This document shows positions 1 through 4,972 of a stretch of DNA of 11,078 nt, in pieces. Each line of letters starts with the position of its first letter. Position 1 is the first letter of the stretch. The notes below the pieces were generated by a model. It had not been told where the DNA came from, searched no databases, and saw nothing but the letters and a program-made list of their open reading frames with translations. The stretch is from Paracoccaceae bacterium (GTDB lineage Bacteria > Pseudomonadota > Alphaproteobacteria > Rhodobacterales > Rhodobacteraceae): assembly GCA_003561595.1 (NCBI GenBank), contig PWWF01000101.1, positions 1 to 11,078 of the forward strand, written 5' to 3'. The translations under genes were made by a program, and so were the position numbers.

Positions 1-702
1 CGTGTCGTTCAGGGGCGCGAGCATCTGCGCGACGCGTGCGTCATCCATGCGCCGCTCGATCCCGATGGCGCCCTGGGCGATGGCGGGCAGCATTTCGTCA
101 GGTTCGACCGCGGCACGGGCGACATGCGTCATGTCCAGCCGCCGCAGCCCGGCCATGGCAAGAAAGGTGCAATCCGCCACGCCGTCCTGCAGCTTTTTCA
201 AGCGGGTCTGCACATTGCCACGAAACTCGACCACTTTCAGGTCAGGGCGCAGCGCCAGCATCTGGGCGCGCCGCCGCAGGCTGGAGGTGCCGACCACCTG
301 CCCAGGCGCCAGATCGGCGATCCCCGCGGCATGGGGCGAGACAAACGCATCACGCGTATCCTCGCGCGGAAGGTAGCAGTCCAGCACCAACCCGTCCGGT
401 TGTTCGGTGGGCATGTCCTTCATCGAATGCACGGCAATGTCGATCGCGCCCGACAGCATCGCATCTTCGATTTCCTTGGTGAACAGACCCTTGTTGCCGA
501 TCTCTTTCAGCGGGCGGTCAGCGTCGATCAGGGTGCGGTCATCGCCCGTGGTCTTGATGACGGCAATCTCGAATGCCGCCTTGGGCAGGTCATGCGCGGC
601 CATCAGGCGGTCGCGCGTTTCATGTGCCTGCGCGAGTGCCAGCGGCGATCCGCGGGTGCCGATTTTCAGGGGGCGGTCGGGGGTCGGGTGGTCCATGCTC
701 AT
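1..702 (-). CDS. hemC: Hydroxymethylbilane synthase (porphobilinogen deaminase), C-terminus beyond the window
   Basis: Joins four porphobilinogens into linear hydroxymethylbilane in the cytoplasm, an early step of haem, sirohaem and bacteriochlorophyll synthesis. The 234 visible residues are in frame to base 1. Family motifs in order: TRGSPLALAQ (about 16-25, substrate-binding Arg17), VHSMKDMPT (91-99, with Lys95 and the catalytic Asp96), TSSLRRRAQ (139-147, cofactor-binding arginines), EFRGNVQTRLKKL (159-171) and AIAQGAIGIE (207-216). The family runs to about 310 residues, so roughly 80 are missing, including the cysteine that carries the dipyrromethane cofactor; this is a window edge, not a broken gene. 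Start taken as ATG at 702. A second in-frame ATG at 696 is possible, because neither has a clear Shine-Dalgarno and a hairpin abuts the start (703-722). Divergent from hemE. Confidence 0.97.
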   Translation of the reverse strand, partial: MSMDHPTPDRPLKIGTRGSPLALAQAHETRDRLMAAHDLPKAAFEIAVIKTTGDDRTLIDADRPLKEIGNKGLFTKEIEDAMLSGAIDIAVHSMKDMPTEQPDGLVLDCYLPREDTRDAFVSPHAAGIADLAPGQVVGTSSLRRRAQMLALRPDLKVVEFRGNVQTRLKKLQDGVADCTFLAMAGLRRLDMTHVARAAVEPDEMLPAIAQGAIGIERRMDDARVAQMLAPLNDT

Positions 703-722
703 GCGCCGATGATTAGCGGCGC
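703..722 (-). promoter_or_regulatory. Hairpin in the hemC leader abutting the start codon
   Basis: GCGCCG (703-708) and CGGCGC (717-722) form a perfect 6-bp inverted repeat around an 8-base AT-rich loop. In hemC mRNA this hairpin would end immediately before the ATG at 702, and no purine-rich ribosome binding site is visible in the leader. It may limit or tune hemC translation. The inverted repeat is seen directly; the function is inference. A 6-bp GC palindrome can also arise by chance in such GC-rich DNA. Confidence 0.4.
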
Positions 723-746
723 GGGGGGCGGCACACAAGCGCAATG

Positions 747-764
747 TGTAAACTGTTCTTGACA
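747..764. promoter_or_regulatory. Candidate PpsR/CrtJ operator between hemC and hemE
   Basis: TGTAAACTGTTCTTGACA matches the TGT-N12-ACA palindrome bound by PpsR (Rhodobacter sphaeroides) and CrtJ (R. capsulatus), the aerobic repressors of photosystem and tetrapyrrole genes. Its right half contains TTGACA (759-764), a consensus -35 hexamer facing hemE, so a bound repressor would block RNA polymerase. No good -10 follows at 16-18 bp (bases 781-788 are GC-rich). On the other strand TTGTCA (765-760) faces hemC. PpsR/CrtJ control of hemC and hemE has been reported in Rhodobacter. Only one site is seen here, whereas these repressors often bind pairs. Confidence 0.6.
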
Positions 765-809
765 AAATCGGGCTGGATTGGGACTGGAAGGAGAGAAAAG
801 GAGCCCTGC

Positions 810-1874
810 ATGTCCACTGCCGCCGAAGCCGTCCCTGCCCCGACCAAGACCATCCTGCGCGCCCTTGCGGGCGAGGCGCTGCCCACGCCGCCGATCTGGA
901 TGATGCGGCAGGCCGGGCGCTACCTGCCCGAATACCGCGCGACCCGCGCGCAGGCCGGGGATTTCCTGTCGCTGTGCTACAACCCCGATCTGGCCGCCGA
1001 GGTGACCTTGCAGCCGATCCGGCGCTACGGGTTCGATGCGGCGATTCTGTTCGCCGATATCCTGTTGGTGCCGCAGGCGCTGGGGGCCGACCTGTGGTTC
1101 GTCACGGGCGAGGGGCCGCGCCTGTCCACCATCACCGATGCCGACGGGGTGGCCGCGCTGAAACCGACCGATGCAATTCATGACACGTTGTCGCCCATCT
1201 ACGAGACGGTGAAGATCCTGTCGCGCGAATTGCCCGAGGAGACGACGCTGATCGGCTTTGCCGGTGCGCCCTGGACGGTCGCGACCTATATGATCGCCGG
1301 GCGCGGCACCCCCGATCAGGGTCCGGCCCATACCATGCGCGAGGGCGCGCCCGAGGCATTCGATGACTTGATGGACCGGATCACCGATGCAACCATCGAA
1401 TATCTGTCCATGCAGATCGATGCCGGGGCCGAGGTGGTCAAGATTTTCGACAGTTGGGCCGGGTCGCTGAAGGGCGATGCGTTCCTGCGCTACTCGCTGG
1501 AGCCTGCGAAGCGGATCACCAGCGCGCTGAAGGCGCGTCATCCCGGCATTCCGGTCATCGCCTTTCCGCGCGAGGCCGGGGATGGCTATATCGGCTTTGC
1601 CCGCGCGACCGGGGCCGATTGTGTCGCCATCGACAATTCCGTGTCGCCGGAATGGGCGGCACAGCATGTGCAGGTCGATGGGTGCGTGCAGGGCAATCTG
1701 GCATCCAGCCACATGGTCACGGGCGGCCAGGCCCTGATCGACGAGACGCAGCACATCGTGCGCGCCTTGCGCAATGGCCCGCATATCTTCAACCTGGGCC
1801 ACGGGATCACGCCGGATGCCAACCCCGAAAATGTCGCGCTGATGATCGAGACTGTGCGCAACTGCACGGACTGA
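810..1874 (+). CDS. hemE: Uroporphyrinogen decarboxylase
   Basis: Removes the four acetate carboxyls of uroporphyrinogen III to give coproporphyrinogen III in the cytoplasm, committing tetrapyrrole to haem and bacteriochlorophyll. It is 354 residues, normal for the family. Signature 1 is [14 protein letters not shown] (30-43, Arg33 binds substrate carboxylates). FADILLVPQ holds Asp83, the conserved aspartate that coordinates the pyrrole nitrogens. Signature 2 is [16 protein letters not shown] (149-164, Tyr160). FDSWAG (Ser215) and NLGHGI (His331) complete the active site. Start ATG 810 is preceded by AAAGGAG (797-803) six bases away; an in-frame ATG at 744 would add 22 residues that do not look like HemE and would place the operator inside the gene. 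Divergent from hemC and followed by a strong hairpin at 1882. Confidence 0.98.
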   Translation: MSTAAEAVPAPTKTILRALAGEALPTPPIWMMRQAGRYLPEYRATRAQAGDFLSLCYNPDLAAEVTLQPIRRYGFDAAILFADILLVPQALGADLWFVTGEGPRLSTITDADGVAALKPTDAIHDTLSPIYETVKILSRELPEETTLIGFAGAPWTVATYMIAGRGTPDQGPAHTMREGAPEAFDDLMDRITDATIEYLSMQIDAGAEVVKIFDSWAGSLKGDAFLRYSLEPAKRITSALKARHPGIPVIAFPREAGDGYIGFARATGADCVAIDNSVSPEWAAQHVQVDGCVQGNLASSHMVTGGQALIDETQHIVRALRNGPHIFNLGHGITPDANPENVALMIETVRNCTD

Positions 1875-1881
1875 AACGAGA

Positions 1882-1908
1882 AAAGGCGGGCGCAGGGCGC
1901 CCGCCTTT
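1882..1908. terminator. Bidirectional terminator between hemE and the FAS1 gene
   Basis: AAAGGCGGGCGC (1882-1893) and GCGCCCGCCTTT (1897-1908) are perfect reverse complements around a 3-base loop. The stem ends in three T on the plus strand and, with A1881, four T on the minus strand. It begins 8 bases after the hemE stop and lies 17 bases beyond the stop of the convergent FAS1 gene, so it probably ends both transcripts. The T-tracts are short but the stem is very stable. Confidence 0.85.
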
Positions 1909-1925
1909 CCCGGTGTGAGGGGAAA

Positions 1926-2399
1926 TCACTCGGGCATGATGACCGCGTCGATCACATGGATCACACCATTCGATGCCTCGATATCCGCATCGATGACGGT
2001 CGCGCCGTCAACGGTCACGGTGTCACCGACACCGATGGTGATGGACTGGCCGTTCACGGTTTCAGCCGTCATCCCGTCCTCAAGATCGCCCGACATCACT
2101 TCGCCCGGCACCACATGGTAGGTCAGGATCGAAGTCAGCGTGGGGATATCTTCCAGCAGGGCCTCGACCGTGCCTTCAGGCAGGGCGGCGAATGCCTCAT
2201 CCGTCGGGGCGAACACAGTGAACGGGCCTTCGCCTTGCAGCGTTTCAACCAGACCTGCAGCCGAAACTGCCGCCACCAGGGTCGAGAAATTCTCGTTGCC
2301 CGACGCGATATCGATGATGTCGCCGTCACCGTTTGCGGCGGCCAGTGTCGGGACGACAAGAGCGGTCGACAGGGCCAGTGCGCTGAGTTTCAGTTTCAT
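1926..2399 (-). CDS. Secreted FAS1 (fasciclin/beta-Ig-H3) single-domain protein
   Basis: A 157-residue protein with a Sec signal peptide (Lys-rich start, hydrophobic 7-20, likely cleavage after the Ala run at 20-22) followed by one FAS1 domain filling the rest. Conserved pieces are [11 protein letters not shown] (60-70, the H1 box), LTYHVVPGE (92-100, the YH motif) and [13 protein letters not shown] (144-156, the H2 box). FAS1 domains mediate adhesion and protein-protein contacts; bacterial single-domain members are periplasmic or secreted and mostly of unknown role. I recall, with modest confidence, a fasciclin gene among singlet-oxygen or stress-induced genes in Rhodobacter sphaeroides. Start ATG 2399 has GGAGG (2411-2407) seven bases upstream; a longer frame to 2546 lacks both signal peptide and family similarity in its extension. 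Convergent with hemE. Confidence 0.93.
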   Translation of the reverse strand: MKLKLSALALSTALVVPTLAAANGDGDIIDIASGNENFSTLVAAVSAAGLVETLQGEGPFTVFAPTDEAFAALPEGTVEALLEDIPTLTSILTYHVVPGEVMSGDLEDGMTAETVNGQSITIGVGDTVTVDGATVIDADIEASNGVIHVIDAVIMPE

Positions 2400-2729
2400 A
2401 TCAGTTCCTCCATTTTTCATCGCCATTCGGATGATGCCCAACTTACGCGCCGGACGACCAGGCAGATGACCGCATAAAAAAATGTGAACGATATTGATGT
2501 TTTCGCCGCGTTTCCTAAGCCCGCAGGTTTCCACAGGTCCAGTCACGGAAACGTTATTCCAAAGGCGACATCCGCATCAGAAAACTGGTGGGAATTGTGA
2601 TCCGAGCGGTGCGCGGACCAACGCGGGGAGATCCGGAAAATAACTGATCCGCACGAAAAACGCCCTGCAGCCTGGTGCCGCAGGGCGTTCGGGATCAGCG
2701 GGCGCGCTTACGCCTGCAATAGCGTGCGG
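2400..2729. other. 330-bp intergenic stretch: FYDLN gene terminator plus FAS1 upstream region
   Basis: No gene is supported here. The right part (2654-2689) holds the terminator of the upstream FYDLN-acid gene. The left part is the upstream region of the minus-strand FAS1 gene. It is AT-richer than its surroundings at about 2475-2500 and carries three GTTTCC/GGAAAC boxes: GTTTCC at 2510-2515 and 2527-2532, and its reverse complement GGAAAC at 2547-2552. I cannot place a convincing sigma-70 promoter. Confidence 0.6.
2654..2689 (-). terminator. Rho-independent terminator of the FYDLN-acid gene
   Basis: AACGCCCTGC (2659-2668) and GCAGGGCGTT (2680-2689) make a perfect 10-bp stem with an 11-base loop. 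On the minus strand the stem runs directly into a five-T tract (complement of 2660-2656). It lies 40 bases beyond the stop codon at 2730, in the correct orientation, and separates that gene from FAS1. Confidence 0.88.
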
Positions 2730-3047
2730 TCAGTCGTCATCCTTGCTGGGCACATCGGCCAGATCGTCCAGCGCGACCGAGTCGTTGTCGTCATCTTCCA
2801 GCAGGTCATCATCGACCTCGACAGCGTCATCATCATCATCGACCAGCAGATCATCATCGTCGCTTTTGGTGGCCTTGCTGGGCTTGGCCTTGGTGTTGTC
2901 GCTCAGCGCCTCGGTGCGCCGGTCACCCGAATCGATAGCCACGACCTTGCCGGTATAGGGGCTGACAATCGGATCCTTGTTCAGATCGTAGAACCGCTTG
3001 CCGGTTTCCGGACAAACGCGCTTCACGCCCCATTCTGGATTGGTCAT
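2730..3047 (-). CDS. FYDLN-acid domain protein (TIGR02300/PF09538 family)
   Basis: A 105-residue cytoplasmic-looking protein of a family nearly confined to alphaproteobacteria and of unknown function. The conserved N-terminal half contains NPEWGVKRVCPETGKRFYD at residues 3-21 followed by LNKDPIVSPYTGK. From about residue 63 to the end it becomes an Asp-rich, low-complexity acidic tail (runs of four and five Asp), the other hallmark of the family. Only one cysteine (Cys12) is seen, so a full zinc ribbon is not evident. Start ATG 3047 matches the usual family N-terminus and has AGAGGAA (3060-3054) six bases upstream; a longer frame to 3149 adds a non-conserved leader. It has its own terminator at 2654 and is probably transcribed alone. 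In many relatives it lies near aroA/cmk, which are absent here. Confidence 0.92.
   Translation of the reverse strand: MTNPEWGVKRVCPETGKRFYDLNKDPIVSPYTGKVVAIDSGDRRTEALSDNTKAKPSKATKSDDDDLLVDDDDDAVEVDDDLLEDDDNDSVALDDLADVPSKDDD
2827..2840. repeat. TCA trinucleotide microsatellite in the acidic tail
   Basis: Four TCA units plus TC, encoding part of a poly-Asp run (GAT/GAC on the minus strand), with shorter GAT/GAC clusters at 2804-2865. Such tracts can change length by slippage in steps of one Asp without breaking the frame. Confidence 0.6.
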
Positions 3048-3199
3048 CACGATTTCCTCTGCGTGCATGTCTTTTCTCAAGCTCAGCGCCGTGCCATAAC
3101 TGGGTGATCCTGTAAAGGCCCCTGCGCGTTGCCGGCGGCCGCGGGGCACATTTTCCTGCGAGCACGCACCGCCCGGCAGGCAATCAGGGACAAACAGCG

Positions 3200-3931
3200 A
3201 TGATCCTGCGCGACAATGTGGTGCATCTGCCCGGCCACCCCCCGCTGAGCGTGATCTTGCGCCGCTCGGGCCGCGCGCGGCGGCTGAGCCTGCGCGTGTC
3301 GGGGCTGGACGGGCGCGCCACCCTGACCCTGCCCCAGCGCGTCCCGGCGGATGAGGCGATTGCCTTTCTGCGCGAAAAGGAAAGCTGGCTGCGAGGCGCG
3401 ATGGCCCGCGCCCCCCGGCGTCAGGCGGTCGGGCCGGGCAGTGAAATCCCCTTTCACGGCCAGATCATGCGCGTCACGCCCGGCCCCGTGCGCCGTATCC
3501 GCGCCGATGCGGGTGTCCTGCTGGTCCCACCCGATCCCGATGGCACCCGCACCGGCCCGCGGCTGGAGGCATTCCTGAAAGCCAGCGCGCGCGCTGCGTT
3601 GCAACCGGCTGTTGCGCGCCATGCGGGCCAGCTTGACCGCCCTGTGCAGGCGATGACGCTGCGCGACACGCGGTCGCGCTGGGGGTCATGCACGCATGAC
3701 GGGCGGCTGATGTTCTCATGGCGGCTGATCCTGGCCCCGCCGGCCGTTCTGGACTATGTCGCCGCGCATGAAGTCGCGCATCTGGTGCATATGGACCATT
3801 CGCGCGCCTTCTGGGATTGCGTGGCGCGGCTGATGCCGGACTATGCGATGCATCGCCACTGGCTGCGCGCGCATGGCGCGGGGCTGCATGGCTACCAGTT
3901 CAGGGCGCGCAATGAGGGCGAGAGCGGATAA
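3200..3931 (+). CDS. YgjP-type zinc metallopeptidase (DUF45/PF01863, SprT-like fold)
   Basis: A 243-residue predicted soluble zinc peptidase. The C-terminal half carries the family marks: RDTRSRWGSC (155-164), then HEVAHLVHMDHS (190-201), in which His190 and His194 of HExxH with Glu191 and probably His200 form the zinc site. The N-terminal half is the variable beta-rich region typical of YgjP. Length is normal (about 220-250). No signal peptide or membrane segment is seen. Substrate and role are not established for the family. Start ATG 3200 has a modest AGGGA (3186-3190) nine bases away. It diverges from the FYDLN-acid gene and its last 40 bases overlap the 3' end of thpR on the other strand; no terminator hairpin is visible between them. 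Confidence 0.93.
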   Translation: MILRDNVVHLPGHPPLSVILRRSGRARRLSLRVSGLDGRATLTLPQRVPADEAIAFLREKESWLRGAMARAPRRQAVGPGSEIPFHGQIMRVTPGPVRRIRADAGVLLVPPDPDGTRTGPRLEAFLKASARAALQPAVARHAGQLDRPVQAMTLRDTRSRWGSCTHDGRLMFSWRLILAPPAVLDYVAAHEVAHLVHMDHSRAFWDCVARLMPDYAMHRHWLRAHGAGLHGYQFRARNEGESG

Positions 3932-4452
3932 CGCTCCAGCACGTCATATTCTGCACCATCGGGGCGCAGATGCGAGCGGAACAGCGTGACCTCCTGCGCC
4001 TCGAACGGATCAGTGCGGAAATCGGCAGAGCGCGCGACCGCAAGTTCCAGTTCGGATTGTTCAAACATGTCGGGACGCAGATAGGCCAGCGTGACATGCG
4101 GGCTGTAGCGCCGCTTCTCCGGTGCGAACCCGACATTGCGGGCCAGTCGCGTCAGCCTGTCGTGCAATGCCATCAAGGACGGGTCAGGCAGCGCCCTGGC
4201 GTGCAGGTTATGTGCCTTGTCCTTGCCGAACAGCCCCAGCCCGTGCAGCGCGACCTGCGGCATGGGGCTGTCCAGCCGCGACAATTCCTGATCCAGCGCA
4301 TCCAGCATCGGATTGTCCGCATCGCCCAGAAACACCAGCGTCAGGTGAAAATTCTCGGGCGCGACGCGGCGTTTGACCGGCATCAGGAACTGCTGCAGCA
4401 CCAACTGGCTGCGGATATGCTGCGGCAGCTCAAGCGCGAGGAAGCAGCGCAT
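3892..4452 (-). CDS. thpR: RNA 2',3'-cyclic phosphodiesterase / 2'-5' RNA ligase (2H family)
   Basis: A 186-residue cytoplasmic enzyme of the 2H phosphoesterase superfamily. ThpR opens 2',3'-cyclic phosphates and in vitro joins tRNA halves by a 2'-5' bond; its cellular role is unclear. The two catalytic HxT motifs are HLTLVFLG (36-43) and HVTLAYL (119-125), at normal spacing, and the protein begins with the family-typical MRCFLALELP. Start ATG 4452 shares its A with the stop of the upstream ABM gene (TGATG), so translation is probably coupled; a longer frame to 4509 is the upstream gene read in another frame. The 3' end overlaps the convergent metallopeptidase gene by 40 bp. Confidence 0.95.
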   Translation of the reverse strand: MRCFLALELPQHIRSQLVLQQFLMPVKRRVAPENFHLTLVFLGDADNPMLDALDQELSRLDSPMPQVALHGLGLFGKDKAHNLHARALPDPSLMALHDRLTRLARNVGFAPEKRRYSPHVTLAYLRPDMFEQSELELAVARSADFRTDPFEAQEVTLFRSHLRPDGAEYDVLERYPLSPSLRALNW

Positions 4453-4775
4453 CACGCAGGGCGGATGATCGTTGCGACATCGTACATCACCGGTTCGAAC
4501 CGGGCGCACATCTGCGCGATGGCGCGGTTGCGCTCGCGCATTTCGGGAGTGCGCAGCATCGCCTGAAAATCCGCCCGTGCCCGCCAGCGCGAATAGGCCG
4601 CGATCCGGGTCTGCGCGTCATTGACATGCAGCGCCGCGCCCAGAAAGCCGGGCTGGTGGCGGATCACCTTGTCATAGGCGTCCTGCAGTGCCTCCAGCAC
4701 ATCGGTGCAGGTGCCGGGGGTCATCTCGAATGTGGTGATGACGATCTGGCTTTCGGCATCGGTCATGATCTGCAT
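4452..4775 (-). CDS. Small ABM-fold (antibiotic biosynthesis monooxygenase-like) protein
   Basis: A 107-residue soluble protein that looks like a dimeric alpha-beta barrel of the ABM type: a beta strand IVITTFEM (11-18), an amphipathic helix around 23-40 ending in HQPGFLGAALH (40-50), IAAYSRWRARADFQAML (58-74) and a closing strand near 97-105. Families with this fold include cofactor-free monooxygenases, haem-degrading enzymes and simple binding proteins. I see no catalytic signature that picks one, so the reaction is unknown. Start ATG 4775 follows a G-rich AGGGGGGG at about seven bases; ATG 4766 is a weaker alternative. First gene of a two-gene unit with thpR (one-base overlap). Divergent from ccmF across 197 bp. 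Confidence 0.8.
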   Translation of the reverse strand: MQIMTDAESQIVITTFEMTPGTCTDVLEALQDAYDKVIRHQPGFLGAALHVNDAQTRIAAYSRWRARADFQAMLRTPEMRERNRAIAQMCARFEPVMYDVATIIRPA

Positions 4776-4813
4776 CGGGAACCCCCCCTGGTGTCGTTTG
4801 CCGCGTCATGGTG

Positions 4814-4936
4814 ACCGATCCGGGCGCTTCTGCCAAGCCACCCCCTTGCCGAAATGCCACGCAGGGATGACATGGCTGTGACGCAGGGTCGCAAGTTGTC
4901 GTCGCCCTCGGTCTTTGCCTGGGGCATCGGATCGGT
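4814..4936. promoter_or_regulatory. Inverted pair of CGGATCGGT boxes in the ABM/ccmF divergent promoter region
   Basis: ACCGATCCG at 4814-4822 and its exact reverse complement CGGATCGGT at 4928-4936 each read CGGATCGGT toward the nearer gene. They end 38 and 36 bases before the ABM and ccmF start codons respectively. Each lies downstream of a TTGNNN hexamer (TTGGCA 4836-4831 on minus, TTGCCT 4915-4920 on plus) at normal promoter spacing. The same 9-mer is found upstream of the glycine-zipper gene (8682-8690). Positions are seen directly; a regulator is inferred. Confidence 0.4.
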
Positions 4937-4942
4937 TAGAAA
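4915..4942 (+). promoter_or_regulatory. Candidate ccmF promoter
   Basis: TTGCCT (4915-4920) and TAGAAA (4937-4942) are separated by 16 bp and resemble -35 and -10 elements at four of six positions each. The predicted start near 4949 leaves a short leader with AGAGGA (4956-4961) before ATG 4973. The CGGATCGGT box fills the 3' half of the spacer. Confidence 0.35.
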
Positions 4943-4972
4943 CAGATCAGGTTTGAGAGGAAAGATCGCACC

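Noticed and set aside
744..809. Upstream ATG extension of hemE
   Set aside because: The extra 22 residues do not match the family, and the start at 810 has a strong ribosome site; the region is promoter and operator.
699..1802. Long 367-codon minus-strand open frame opposite hemE
   Set aside because: It is an antisense shadow of hemE; it has Arg/Gly/His/Gln-rich composition, no domain and no ribosome site, and arises from GC-rich third positions.
2487..2515. EcfG-like general-stress promoter (GGAAAC, 19-bp spacer, CGTT) on the minus strand upstream of FAS1
   Set aside because: The -35 is GGAAAC rather than GGAAC, the spacer is long, and many Rhodobacteraceae lack the EcfG/PhyR system; too weak to call.
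2598..2625. TGATCC resembling the Rhodobacter RpoE -35 element
   Set aside because: No matching TAAGA-like -10 at about 18 bp and no gene downstream in that orientation.
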